DNA of 64,000 bases from Planctomycetota bacterium. GTDB taxonomy: Bacteria; Planctomycetota; UBA11346. Below are positions 19,736 to 29,836 of the stretch, piece after piece. The translations under genes and the position numbers were made by a program. The notes beneath the pieces were generated by a model. It ran no database searches, was not told where the DNA came from, and was given only the letters and a program-made list of their open reading frames with translations. Where the stretch lies: NCBI GenBank assembly GCA_013816485.1, contig JACDEI010000027.1, positions 1-64,000 of the forward strand, read 5' to 3'. Within the stretch, counting starts at the first letter, position 1. Each line of letters starts with the position of its first letter.

Positions 19736-19984
19736 GTGACTCCGCGTCGCCCGCTCTACCAACGTTTACTCCTCCCGGTGCTCGGGCTGGTGCTTGTCGC
19801 CCTGGGCATCATCGGGGTGATCCTGCCCTTCGTTCCTGGCCTCCCGGCGCTCATGCTTGGACTCATCTTCTGCAGTTGCGCCCATCAACCCGCTGAGGTC
19901 TGGATGCGGGCGAAGACCAAGGCCCTGAAGAACCGGCTGTTTCCGCCGAAGAAACCAGACGCTGGAAACGAATTCAAAGAATAG
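19736..19984 (+). CDS. Small membrane protein, DUF454/YbaN-like
   Basis: GTG start VTPRRPLYQRLLLPVLGLVLVALGIIGVILPFVPGLPALML. Confidence 0.5.
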   Translation: MTPRRPLYQRLLLPVLGLVLVALGIIGVILPFVPGLPALMLGLIFCSCAHQPAEVWMRAKTKALKNRLFPPKKPDAGNEFKE

Positions 19985-20123
19985 CAACCGCAGTCGTGCC
20001 GCCATCCAGCGGCATCCACTGGAATGGTGGCGTAGGTGTTATCGCGACCTGGCTAATCCCCGCGACGGAAGTCCGCCAACTGTTTGAGGCGACCGCAGCA
20101 GGACGTTAAAACGCGTCTGCTGA

Positions 20124-21659
20124 TCAACGCCCGACGCGTTCGCTGATCGGTTTCTCCCCGTCGCCGCCCCACGGGACGCTGGTCCACACCCCGCTGGTGC
20201 GAATGCGCGCGTTGCCGCCGGTACGGCAGATCTGCGGCAAGCGCAGCTTGAACACGCTGCCGGTCGGTCCGCTGCTGTGCAGAGTCACCGTGCCGCCGAA
20301 GAGTTCAGCCAACTGCCGACAGATGTAGAGCCCGAGTCCCGCGCCACCGGCCGCGCGGGTGGTGGCATCGGCCGCCTGCCAGAAGGCCTTGAAAAGATTC
20401 TCGCGTTGGCTCTCGCTGATGCCGCAACCGCTGTCGGCGATGGTGAACTCGATAGTCTCCGCCTGGTACTCCAGACGCACCTCGATCTTGCCCTTCTCGG
20501 TGAACTTGACCGCGTTGCTCAGCAGGTTGTCGAGCATCTGTCGCAGGCGCAGCGGATCGCAGGTGCACCCGGTGGGCGTGCCCTTGGTCGCGTGGCGGAC
20601 GAATTTGATGCCGCGTACGCCGGCGCGTTCCTTCCAACTGCGCGACACCAGATCGAGCACCTGCTCGGGATCAACTTTCACCGGACGGATATCGAGGGTG
20701 CGCGATTCGATGCGCGAGAAGTCGAGAATGTCGTTGATGATCGCCAGCAGCGAGTGCGACGAGTCGCTGATCAATTGCAGATATTTCACCGTCTGCGGAT
20801 TGCCATCGCTCTTCTCCAACTGGAGCAACTCGCAGAAACCGATGATGCCGGTCAACGGCGTGCGCAGCTCGTGGCTGGTGATGGCGAGGAACGCGGACTT
20901 CGCACGGTTGGCCGATTCGGCTTCGGCCTTGGCCTGCGACAACGCCTGCAAATGCATCAGGCGTCGGCTGTCGTCATGCGCGGTGACCAGGATCACCAAC
21001 TCATTGCTGAGCCGGTGCGGACGCATGCTGACTTCGACCGCATGTTCGCCTCCACCGTGATGGAGATGCCAGGCGTTGTAGCGCAGCATCCCGTTCTTCA
21101 CCACCTCGGCCAGACGCTTGCGCAGCTCGGCGGGCGCCACCGGTTCACGGTTCAGGTAGGTCGCATCGCAGGTTTTTTCCAGCTCGGCGAGGTTGATGCC
21201 GACCATGCCGCCGGCCTCGTAGCGGCGCTCGCGTTCGCAATACTCGTTGGCGTAGCGGATCACGCCCTGCTGGTCGACGACCAGGAACGCCTCATGGCTG
21301 TGCGCGAGGAAGCTCGCTTCCTCAGCCAATTGGGCGCGCAGACGCAGTTCGGCACTGTTGTCGCTGACCAGCCACAACAGGCCGCCGTCGGGCACCTCCT
21401 GCGCCTCGACCTCCAGCAGTTTGCCGCTGACCGGCACGACCATGCGCTGACCGGGTTTGAGCAGCACCAATCCGGCGCAGCTCTCACCCAGCCGCAGCAC
21501 CAGCGCCTTGCGCGCTTCGTCGCGCGGCATCGGCGTATCGAACAGACGACGCACCACGGCATTGGCGAAGTGCAGGCGGTCATCGGCGGCAAAGGCGCAG
21601 ATTCCCAGCGGCAGACGTTCGGCAAGATCGTGTGGTAGCTGCGACACCGGACGATCCAT
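20124..21659 (-). CDS. PAS-domain sensor histidine kinase
   Basis: FLAITSHELRTPLTGIIGFCELL; NLLSNAVKFTEKG; DSGCGIS; GGAGLGLYICRQL. Confidence 0.92.
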   Translation of the reverse strand: MDRPVSQLPHDLAERLPLGICAFAADDRLHFANAVVRRLFDTPMPRDEARKALVLRLGESCAGLVLLKPGQRMVVPVSGKLLEVEAQEVPDGGLLWLVSDNSAELRLRAQLAEEASFLAHSHEAFLVVDQQGVIRYANEYCERERRYEAGGMVGINLAELEKTCDATYLNREPVAPAELRKRLAEVVKNGMLRYNAWHLHHGGGEHAVEVSMRPHRLSNELVILVTAHDDSRRLMHLQALSQAKAEAESANRAKSAFLAITSHELRTPLTGIIGFCELLQLEKSDGNPQTVKYLQLISDSSHSLLAIINDILDFSRIESRTLDIRPVKVDPEQVLDLVSRSWKERAGVRGIKFVRHATKGTPTGCTCDPLRLRQMLDNLLSNAVKFTEKGKIEVRLEYQAETIEFTIADSGCGISESQRENLFKAFWQAADATTRAAGGAGLGLYICRQLAELFGGTVTLHSSGPTGSVFKLRLPQICRTGGNARIRTSGVWTSVPWGGDGEKPISERVGR

Positions 21660-21751
21660 GCGCGGGATGATGGGGGCGCATCGCAGAATACCAGCCCAGC
21701 CGACACACACGCGGCAGCGTGCGGTACAGATGCAGGACAGCCATCTGACAT

Positions 21752-21840
21752 CCCGCAGTGGTATGCGGCAGTGGCATGCAGCAGTTGCGAGCAGCAGTTG
21801 CGAGCAGCAGTTGCGAGCAACAGTGGCGAGCGGCAGCAGC
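21752..21840. repeat. 13-bp tandem repeat (AGCAGTTGCGAGC)n and degenerate GCAGTGG words
   Basis: Three near-perfect units at 21779-21820 plus degenerate flanks. Confidence 0.85.
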
Positions 21841-21868
21841 TAGCGAGAGCGGCGACGGCGAAACGCGC

Positions 21869-22507
21869 TCAGCGCCGGGCGAGCGCCGCCAGACGGGCGC
21901 CCAACGCCTCGATCAACGCCGCGCGGTCGACACAACGTTGTGGACCACGCTCATCGACCAGGGCCTGGAGCTGTCCACATAGACTGTTGGCCACCACCAG
22001 CGCGGCATCGACCCGGCGGCGCAGGGCCTCGGCAGCGGCGAGCACGCTGTCGCGCGCCTCGTATTTGAAACCGACGATCGGCCCGGACAGGCCCCAACCA
22101 CGCAGTTGTTCGATGATCTTGCCCGCCGGTTCCAATCGAATGGTGACCGCGCCGGCACGCGACGGCAGCTTGGTGCCGACCGGCACCACCTGCGGGCCAT
22201 CGGGTTGTTCGATCGCCACCTGCGCCACCTCATAATCGTTCACCGCCGCCGACATCACCACCACGCCGGTCGGATTGACGGTGATCCATTGCCTGAGCGC
22301 ACTTTCGAGTCCACGGCGGTCGACATAACGTTGGGCCGGCGCGTTCGGACTAGCATCGATGCCGAGCAGCAGATCGGCTGACAAACCCTGATGATGCAGA
22401 CAGTCCTTCACCTGGAGAGCGGTCGCGCCGCTCGCGGCGACGCTGATGAAGCGCACTGCGTCGACGGCCACACGGGGCGCACCACCTACCAACAGGATCG
22501 GACGCAT
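21869..22507 (-). CDS. CoaB-type (phosphopantothenate-cysteine ligase) domain protein, stand-alone
   Basis: PILLVGGAPRVAVDAVRFIS, VVMSAAVNDYEV, IVGFKYEA; DFP C-domain-like. Confidence 0.7.
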   Translation of the reverse strand: MRPILLVGGAPRVAVDAVRFISVAASGATALQVKDCLHHQGLSADLLLGIDASPNAPAQRYVDRRGLESALRQWITVNPTGVVVMSAAVNDYEVAQVAIEQPDGPQVVPVGTKLPSRAGAVTIRLEPAGKIIEQLRGWGLSGPIVGFKYEARDSVLAAAEALRRRVDAALVVANSLCGQLQALVDERGPQRCVDRAALIEALGARLAALARR

Positions 22508-22556
22508 GCGCGCAGTGTTGTGCTGATCACGCCGCCGCAATGGCCGGCAGCGACGT

Positions 22557-23018
22557 TCACGTCGAAGGCGCGGGTATCACCGTGATGGTGATGTACGACT
22601 CGCGGTAACCGGTGGCATAGGTGCAGAGGCAGTAGTCGTAATCGTAGTTGGTGTAGTACCAGGTGCGGTAACGCACGACATAGGTGCCCACGCTGGTCGG
22701 TATCAGGGTGGCATCGCGACCGTCATCATAAAAGGTGAACACCGCGCCGGCGGGAGCCGAGGTGACGCTCCAATCCTGGTCGTCGATGTAGACCGTGACA
22801 TTGTCGAAGTCGTATTCCGAGGTCAGCGACACCGGAGTGGTGCTGATGACGGTCTGGTTGTCCGCCACCGCCGTGACCGAGATGCTGTAGCTGTAATCCG
22901 CATGGTAATAGCAGCCGGACAGCAGCAGCACGCCCGCGATCAGCACGGCCATCAGCGACCGGCGACCACGTGACGCTCCGACCGGACCGGACGATGGGGA
23001 AAGGAGCGACCAGGACAT
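22557..23018 (-). CDS. Putative lipoprotein
   Basis: SLMAVLIAGVLLLSGCYY lipobox; no recognised domain. Confidence 0.55.
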   Translation of the reverse strand: MSWSLLSPSSGPVGASRGRRSLMAVLIAGVLLLSGCYYHADYSYSISVTAVADNQTVISTTPVSLTSEYDFDNVTVYIDDQDWSVTSAPAGAVFTFYDDGRDATLIPTSVGTYVVRYRTWYYTNYDYDYCLCTYATGYRESYITITVIPAPST

Positions 23019-23153
23019 GCGGTTCTCCAGGGTACCTGCTACCTCCTGGAAGGTTACGCACCGTCCCGGTGTTCCAACGGGCGGGATGCAGGACCTTGGC
23101 CGGGTAGCGGACGGCGGGTCAATGCTGCAAAGCAAACGAAGAAGGGAGGAAAT

Positions 23154-23246
23154 CTAGCCACAGAGCCCACAGAGCCCACAGAGAGCACCGAGGAGAAGAA
23201 CAATGCCTTCCTCTGTGCTCTCCGTGGGCTCTGTGGCTAGTTTTTT
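23154..23246. repeat. Inverted CACAGAGCC-word element ending in T6 (terminator-like)
   Basis: CTAGCCACAGAGCCCACAGAGCCCACAGAGAGCACCGAGG 23154-23193 vs CCTCTGTGCTCTCCGTGGGCTCTGTGGCTAG 23210-23240 followed by TTTTTT. Confidence 0.95.
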
Positions 23247-23328
23247 CTTCCTGTCGAGTCTGCCGTCTTCGCTTCCCCCGCTTTGACGGCGGGATTGCAG
23301 CCCCGCCGCGAAAGCACAGGGTGCGGAC

Positions 23329-23886
23329 ATGACAGCGGTTTGTGTCTTCTGCGGCTCGTCGAACGGCGGGCGGCCATCCTATACCAAGGCAGCCAGGGAA
23401 CTTGGCGATCTGCTCGGACGACACGGCGTGCGCCTGGTCTACGGCGCGGCGAACTGCGGGCTGATGGTGGCGGTGGCGGATGCCACCCTGACGGCGGGCG
23501 GCACGGTCGAAGGCGTGGTCCCCGAAGTTATCGACCGCATGGACCTGACCCACGCGAAGCTCACCCGGCTGCACAAGGTCGGCACCATGCACGAGCGCAA
23601 GGCGCTGATGGCGGAGATCTCCGACGCCTTCATCGCCCTGCCCGGCGGTATCGGCACACTCGATGAGTTGTGCGAGATCATCTGCTGGGCCCAACTCGGC
23701 CTCCACGCCAAGCCGATCGGCATACTCAACACCGACGGCTATTTTGACGGCCTGCTGACGTTCATGCACCATGCGGTGAACGAAGGGTTCATGCGCGTGA
23801 GCGATGTATCGCGGCTGATCGTAGCGAATGAACCGGGGGAGTTGCTGACGCGGATGGAGCTGATGGGAATGGGGAACAGAGGATAG
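23329..23886 (+). CDS. LOG family protein (cytokinin riboside 5'-monophosphate phosphoribohydrolase-like)
   Basis: VCVFCGSSNG; LPGGIGTLDE (PGGxGTxxE). Confidence 0.93.
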   Translation: MTAVCVFCGSSNGGRPSYTKAARELGDLLGRHGVRLVYGAANCGLMVAVADATLTAGGTVEGVVPEVIDRMDLTHAKLTRLHKVGTMHERKALMAEISDAFIALPGGIGTLDELCEIICWAQLGLHAKPIGILNTDGYFDGLLTFMHHAVNEGFMRVSDVSRLIVANEPGELLTRMELMGMGNRG

Positions 23887-23940
23887 GGGATTTCACACCC
23901 CAGCCGCTAATCCCTAATCCCAAATCCCCGATCCCTAGCC
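23882..23940. repeat. TAATCCC heptamer-word element between convergent genes
   Basis: GATAGGGGATTT opposed by CTAATCCCTAATCCCAAATCCCCGATCCCTAGCC. Confidence 0.8.
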
Positions 23941-23945
23941 CGTAA

Positions 23946-25040
23946 TCATTCACCGACTCGCACGGCCACGCGCTGCGCTTCCAGACACAGTTCCGCACTC
24001 ATGAAGATGTGCGCCTGAGTCATCGCGGTCTCGGTGCCGTCAAGGCTGTCGCGCACCAGTTGGCCGAAGAACGGGAAACCGATCTTCCCGGCGAGTTCGA
24101 CGTGGCGTTCACCCTGGTGGTCGACCAGGAAGAGGTGATCGCCAGCGGTGTCGGTGCCGACGTTGATGTACTTGCGCAGTTCGATGTAGCCGTCGGTACC
24201 GAGGATGATCGTCCGTCCATCACCCCAGGTCGCGAGGCCCTTCGGATTCAACCAGTCGACGCGGTGGTAACCGGTCGCGCCGTTGGCACCAATCAGCGTC
24301 AGGTCGCCGAAGTCCTCCAGTTCTGGGAACTGTGGGCAGTTGTAGTTGGCGACCTTGGCTGCCTGGATCTTCGCCGTGGTGTTGTTGGTGTAGGCGAGGA
24401 ACTGCTCGATCTGGTGGCTGCCGATGTCGCAGAGGATGCCGCCGTACTTGGCGCGCTCAAAGAACCACGCCGGCCGTTTTCCCGGATCACCCAGGCGATG
24501 CGGCCCGAGGCCGAGCACCTGCACTGGACGACCGATGGCGCCGGCGGCGATCAAGCGACCGGCCTCGACCGCGCATTCGACGTGCAGGCGTTCGCTGAAG
24601 TAGACGAAGTAGCGACGCCCGGTGCGCGCGAGGACGGCACGGGCCTGGGCCAATTGCTCCAGCGTGGTGAAAGGTGTCTTGTCGGTGAAGTAGTCCTTGC
24701 CGTGTTCCATCGCCCGACAACCGAGCGGACCGCGGTCGCACGGGATCGCGGCGGCGGCGATCAAGCGGATGGTGGGATCTTCCAGGATCGCACGTTCATC
24801 GGCGACCACCGTGGCCTGCGGGTAGGTCTTAAGGAAAGCGGCGACGCGTTCGGGTTGCGAGTCGTAGACCGCCACCAGTTCACCACCCGCCTCGATCAGG
24901 CCATTGCACATGCCGTAGATGTGGCCGTGGTCCAGGTGCATGGCGGCGAAACGGAATTGTCCTGGCCCGACTACCTGGGCGGCTTTGCCCTTGGGAGCGT
25001 AGGTCATGCCGTCGGCCTTCTGCACCATGAGATCCTCCAT
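23946..25040 (-). CDS. Gfo/Idh/MocA-family oxidoreductase
   Basis: NAD-binding N-domain (HIYGMCNGLIEAGGELVAVYD), DKTPFTTLEQLAQA; start uncertain. Confidence 0.85.
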   Translation of the reverse strand: MEDLMVQKADGMTYAPKGKAAQVVGPGQFRFAAMHLDHGHIYGMCNGLIEAGGELVAVYDSQPERVAAFLKTYPQATVVADERAILEDPTIRLIAAAAIPCDRGPLGCRAMEHGKDYFTDKTPFTTLEQLAQARAVLARTGRRYFVYFSERLHVECAVEAGRLIAAGAIGRPVQVLGLGPHRLGDPGKRPAWFFERAKYGGILCDIGSHQIEQFLAYTNNTTAKIQAAKVANYNCPQFPELEDFGDLTLIGANGATGYHRVDWLNPKGLATWGDGRTIILGTDGYIELRKYINVGTDTAGDHLFLVDHQGERHVELAGKIGFPFFGQLVRDSLDGTETAMTQAHIFMSAELCLEAQRVAVRVGE

Positions 25041-25216
25041 GAGCGCGGCATGGTGTCCGGGACCAGCGCAGGCTTCAAGTCGGAGGTCTGCTCGCATGCC
25101 GATGATGCGCGCAGCTTTTGACACACACCGATCGCCGCCCGATCGCTGCCCCATCGCTGCCCTGCAACGGGCGCGACGCGGGATGGACTCAAGGTGGCGG
25201 GTGGTAGGGTCTAAGC

Positions 25217-27163
25217 GTGCCGGATACCGACTCTCCCCTACCTGCTGAAAGTTCTGGGAAGAGCACTCCTGAGCAGAGTCCTGATGAAGCCAGCTTCTTC
25301 CGGCTGATCGATTCCTCGGCCGTCGGATTCTGGCATATCGGCACCGATGGGCTGACGCGCTACCTCAATCCCGCAATGTGCCGCATGCTGGAAATCGCTG
25401 ATCAATCAGCGATCGCCGGGATGACCTTCCAGCGCTTCTTCACGCCCGTGAGCCTGGAGGTGATGCAGCGGGAGCACCACAAACGTGCCGCCGGTACCAC
25501 CTCCACCTACGAGGTCGAACTGATCGGCATGTCGGGGGCACGGCGCAACGCGATGATCTCCGGCTCCCCGGTGATGAACGCCGCCGGCGCTCTCGATGGG
25601 CTGATCGGCACCTTCACCGACATCACCGGCATGCGCCAGGCCGAGGCCCAGGTTCGTGCACGTGACCAGCGCCTGCACTCGTTGTTTGACGCCTCCATGG
25701 ATGCAGTCGGCGTGTCGTGTGCCGGTACCCACGTTCTGGTCAATCCGGCCTACGTGCGCTTATTCGGCTTCACCACCGCCGAGGAGTTGCTGGGGACCTC
25801 GATCCTCGATCTCATCGCTCCCATTGAACGTGCGGTGGTGCTCGACCGCGTCCGTCGCCGTTCGCTGGGGGAAGCGGTCCCGAACCACTACCTCACGCAA
25901 GGCCGACGCCGCGACGGCAGTGAATTCCAGATGGAGGCCAGCATCTCCTCCTATGAAGAGCATGGCACGGTGTTCACCGTGGCGATCCTGCGCGACATCA
26001 GTGCCCGCCTGAGCATGGAGGAGCACCTGCGTCAGGTGCAGAAGATGGACGCCATCGGCCTGATGGCCGGCGGCATTGCGCACGACTTCAACAACCTGCT
26101 GACCGTCATCATCGGTTGCAGCGAACTGCTGGTGCGACGCCTAGGCAACGACAGTTCGGCGGCCAGCAATGCCGCGATGATCCATTCCACCGCCGAACGC
26201 GCCGCGGCACTGACCCGGCAAATGCTGACTATCAGCCGCAAGCAAGTGATCGCGCCACAGACCATCGGGCTCGGCGAGCTGGTGGTGGAACTGGCGCCGA
26301 TGCTGCGGCGGATGGTCGGGCCGGGCATTGATCTGCGCATCGACCACGCGCAACGCACGCCCACGATCCGCGCCGATCCCCAGCAGATGCAGCAGGTGGT
26401 GATCAACCTCTGCATCAACGCGCGCGACGCGATGCCGGATGGCGGCAGCCTGATCGTCAGCAGCGCACCAGCCCAGGTCGCCGAGGGCACCCTGCATGGG
26501 ACCGTGGCCGGCACCTACGTCGAACTGGCGGTCATCGACACCGGCACCGGCATGGATGCGAAGACCCAGGCGCGCATCTTCGAACCGTTCTTCACCACCA
26601 AGGACCTGGGCAAAGGCACCGGCCTGGGACTCAGCACGGTCTACAGCATCGTGACCCAGGCCGGCGGACGCATCAGCGTCAGCAGTGCTCTAGGCCAGGG
26701 CACCACCTTCCGCATTCTGCTCCCGCTAGCGGGCGAAACCGAACAACCGCTTGAAGCGGCATCCACCCCCCTGTCGCCGATCACGCCGCAGCGCAGCAAT
26801 CGCATCCTGGTGGTGGATGACGACGAGACCATCCGCAGCCTGGTGTGCGAATCACTGGAGGATGCTGGTTACCTGACGACGTCGTTTCCGGGGCCGGCCA
26901 CTGCCCTGCACTACCTGCGCACCGAGGAAACAGCACCCGACCTGGTCATCAGCGATGTGGTCATGCCCGAGATGAACGGCTGGGAATTCGCCCGCGCCGT
27001 CGACCGTCTGTTTCCAGACATCCGCGTGATCCTGATGAGTGGATTCAGCTCGGAAGGCATGCCGCCGGACATCGCGTGCCGAGCACACACCACGTTTGTG
27101 CCCAAACCATTCACGACCAGCGTCCTGATCAGCGCGATGCGCGCGTTGCTGGAGCAGCGTTGA
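25217..27163 (+). CDS. Multi-PAS hybrid sensor histidine kinase with C-terminal receiver
   Basis: GIAHDFNNLLTVIIGCSELL, GTGLGLSTVYSIV, C-term RILVVDDDETIRSLV...VISDVVMPEMNGWEF. Confidence 0.95.
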   Translation: MPDTDSPLPAESSGKSTPEQSPDEASFFRLIDSSAVGFWHIGTDGLTRYLNPAMCRMLEIADQSAIAGMTFQRFFTPVSLEVMQREHHKRAAGTTSTYEVELIGMSGARRNAMISGSPVMNAAGALDGLIGTFTDITGMRQAEAQVRARDQRLHSLFDASMDAVGVSCAGTHVLVNPAYVRLFGFTTAEELLGTSILDLIAPIERAVVLDRVRRRSLGEAVPNHYLTQGRRRDGSEFQMEASISSYEEHGTVFTVAILRDISARLSMEEHLRQVQKMDAIGLMAGGIAHDFNNLLTVIIGCSELLVRRLGNDSSAASNAAMIHSTAERAAALTRQMLTISRKQVIAPQTIGLGELVVELAPMLRRMVGPGIDLRIDHAQRTPTIRADPQQMQQVVINLCINARDAMPDGGSLIVSSAPAQVAEGTLHGTVAGTYVELAVIDTGTGMDAKTQARIFEPFFTTKDLGKGTGLGLSTVYSIVTQAGGRISVSSALGQGTTFRILLPLAGETEQPLEAASTPLSPITPQRSNRILVVDDDETIRSLVCESLEDAGYLTTSFPGPATALHYLRTEETAPDLVISDVVMPEMNGWEFARAVDRLFPDIRVILMSGFSSEGMPPDIACRAHTTFVPKPFTTSVLISAMRALLEQR

Positions 27164-29017
27164 TCACCCGAAGCCGGAATGACCACGCAGGTCGGCGAGC
27201 TGCTTGCGGATGTCGCTCAATTCCTGGTTGAGTTCCCTGATGCGGGCGAAGTCGCGGGCGCGTTCCGCCTCGGCAACGTTGAACTTCAACTTCTGCGTCC
27301 GTTCCGTGAGTGCGTTGCAGCGTAGGTCGATGATCGCCCGCGCCATCGCTCCAGACGCGTCGGTCGCGTCCGACGACCGGGTCTCCAACCCACTGCTGGC
27401 CCAGCGGTAGACCGCCGCGTGCAGGCTGGGGTGCTGCTGCACCACGTCGAGCATGCTGAGCGCGTGCAGATCGGTCGCGTGATCCATCAACAGGTGACTG
27501 GCGATATCCCGCCAAGGCTCGGGGAAGGCACTGGCTTCCAGATGATGCTCATCCGCCGCCGGAGCGCGCAACTCAGGACATTGCATGAGCACATGCAGCA
27601 GGAGGTCCTGTGCCGGCGACAACGTCGCGATCGGCACTTCACCATCAGCCGCGTCGTTGTCCGCCGTTGGTGCGGTTTTGCCCTCACCGGCCAGACGTTT
27701 CTCCAGGCGCACCCGTTCGATGCCCAGCCAATCGGCGATGTCGCGCAGGTGCAACGCGCGCAGCTCCGCGTCCGGCATCGGGCGCACCGCGTCGAGCATC
27801 TGATCAGTGACCGCGACCTTCGCGCGATTGTCGAGTTCGAATGGTCGCGGGGCCAAGGTGCGCAGCAGGTGGTCGATGTCGGCGCGTGCACCGCCCAGCA
27901 CCTGTTCCATCACCTGCCGGCCTCGTTCACGTTCAGCCGGATTGCCGAGCAGTTCCGCCGGATCGAGTTCATCCGGCAGCATTGCCACGCGCACCGGCAC
28001 GCCGGCTTGCAGGCAGGTGCGGATGGCCTTGAGACTGTTGGCCTGACCTGCACGGTCGCCGTCGAGCAGGATGATCAGCCTGCCGGTCGCACCGACGAGG
28101 TTGCCGAGCTGCTTGGCATGGTCGGGAGTCAGCGCGGTGCCGAGCACGGCGACACATTCCTGGTAACCGGCCTCGTCCGCCGCCATCACGTCGGTCGGCC
28201 CCTCCATCACGATCAAACGACCACGATCACGGCTGACGGTGCGCGCACGGTGGAGATTGAAGACCGTGCCGCCTTTGTGGTAGAGCGGCGTGTCGGTGTT
28301 GTTGACGTACTTGCCCACCCCGCGGCCTTCCTCCTTGGCCTTGCGCTCCGCCGCTGGCAGCAGCCGACCACTGAACGCGATGGGCTGACCGAAGCGGTCA
28401 CAGATGGGGAACATCACGCGCTCGAAAAAACGATCGACCGAACGGCCATCACGATCGACCGCGAGGTCGGTGGCCAGCAGCGCCTTCACCGGCAGGCCAT
28501 TGCGGCGCGCTTCGTCGATCAGGCGGCCACGTCCCGGCGACCAGCCGACGCGGAAGCGTTTGCACGCCGCCTGCGTCAGGTGCCGGCTGGCGAGGTAGTC
28601 ACGGGCTTCGGCGGCCTCCGGTGTTTCCCACAACTGCCGTTCGTAGAATCCGGTGGCGAACTCCACCACTTTCATCAGGTCTTCGCGCTCGCCGCGCGCC
28701 ATCTGGTTCTTGCCGGTGTTCTGATAGGTGATGGTGATGCCGGCGCGCCGGGCAAGGAACTCCACCGCATCGGAAAACTCCAGGTGCTCTTTCTCACGGA
28801 TGAGGGTGATCGCATCGCCGTGCGCACCACAGCCGAAACAATGGTAGGCCTGCTGCTCGACGTAGACATACATCGACGGCGTGCGTTCCTGATGGAACGC
28901 GCAACAGCCGGTGAAGTTGCCGCCCGACTTGCGCAACGGCGTGTACTCGCCCATGAGCTGCACCAGATCGATGCGCGTTTTGATCAGGCGAACTTGATCG
29001 TCACCGATGAAGGACAT
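27164..29017 (-). CDS. dnaG: DNA primase
   Basis: CHC2 zinc finger CAFHQERTPSMYVYVEQQAYHCFGCGAHGD; TOPRIM EGPTDVMAA. Confidence 0.97.
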   Translation of the reverse strand: MSFIGDDQVRLIKTRIDLVQLMGEYTPLRKSGGNFTGCCAFHQERTPSMYVYVEQQAYHCFGCGAHGDAITLIREKEHLEFSDAVEFLARRAGITITYQNTGKNQMARGEREDLMKVVEFATGFYERQLWETPEAAEARDYLASRHLTQAACKRFRVGWSPGRGRLIDEARRNGLPVKALLATDLAVDRDGRSVDRFFERVMFPICDRFGQPIAFSGRLLPAAERKAKEEGRGVGKYVNNTDTPLYHKGGTVFNLHRARTVSRDRGRLIVMEGPTDVMAADEAGYQECVAVLGTALTPDHAKQLGNLVGATGRLIILLDGDRAGQANSLKAIRTCLQAGVPVRVAMLPDELDPAELLGNPAERERGRQVMEQVLGGARADIDHLLRTLAPRPFELDNRAKVAVTDQMLDAVRPMPDAELRALHLRDIADWLGIERVRLEKRLAGEGKTAPTADNDAADGEVPIATLSPAQDLLLHVLMQCPELRAPAADEHHLEASAFPEPWRDIASHLLMDHATDLHALSMLDVVQQHPSLHAAVYRWASSGLETRSSDATDASGAMARAIIDLRCNALTERTQKLKFNVAEAERARDFARIRELNQELSDIRKQLADLRGHSGFG

Positions 29018-29026
29018 GGACGGACC

Positions 29027-29695
29027 TTACGACCGTCCGGAAGTCCGGAAGTCCGGAAGTCCGGCAGGAGGCAATCCCTGCTTCGCACAGAACCGCGCCA
29101 CCGGGCAGCGCTCGCAGCGTGGCTTCTGCCGCCGGCAGCAATCGCGACCCAGACGGATCAACTGATGGCAGAGGCGCACCCAGTACTCCGGCGCAAAACG
29201 CCGCACCAACGCGACCTCGGCATCGGCAGGATGTTCGCGCGCAGCCCAGCCCATGCGGTAGGCGATGCGCTGGACGTGCACGTCGGCGGCGATGGCCGGC
29301 TGGCCGAAGGCATTGCCGAGTACCACCGCGGCGGTCTTACGCCCGACGCCAGGTAAAGCCGACAGTGAAACGAGGTCGCGCGGCACCAAGCCGTCATGCA
29401 AGCGTAGAACGGAACGCGCCGCCTCGACGATGGCGCGTGCCTTCTGACGGTGCAGCGGCACATGGCGGATGACCCGATCAAGTTCGCGGTGGTCGAGGTC
29501 GGCGAGCGCCTGCGGGCCGACGTAGTGTTCGTTCAGCACTGCCATGACCTTGTTGACCTGCACGTCGGTGGTGCGGGCCGAGAGGATCGCCGCCACCAGC
29601 AGCTCCCACGCATCACGCGCCAACAGTTCACAACGCGCATCCGGGTAGGCGTCCTGCAACGCGTGACCGATGCCGGTATCGGCGAGGTCGTCCAT
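29027..29695 (-). CDS. nth: Endonuclease III
   Basis: HhH LPGVGRKTAAVVLG; 4Fe-4S CCRRQKPRCERCPVARFC; C-term PDFRTSGRS encoded by the tandem repeat. Confidence 0.94.
   Translation of the reverse strand: MDDLADTGIGHALQDAYPDARCELLARDAWELLVAAILSARTTDVQVNKVMAVLNEHYVGPQALADLDHRELDRVIRHVPLHRQKARAIVEAARSVLRLHDGLVPRDLVSLSALPGVGRKTAAVVLGNAFGQPAIAADVHVQRIAYRMGWAAREHPADAEVALVRRFAPEYWVRLCHQLIRLGRDCCRRQKPRCERCPVARFCAKQGLPPAGLPDFRTSGRS
29035..29064. repeat. 9-bp tandem repeat (GGAAGTCCG)n inside the nth 3' end
   Basis: GTCCGGAAGTCCGGAAGTCCGGAAGTCCGG. Confidence 0.95.
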
Positions 29696-29836
29696 GGGCG
29701 CAGATGATGGACGCATCTCCAGACAAGAAAGCTGCGAGCTCGCCTGGTGGGACAACTGCAAATCACTGGCGCAAAGAAGCGCTGGACCAATGGCGTTTAG
29801 TCAAGCGACGTGGGACAGTGAATTGGACGAGAGAAA

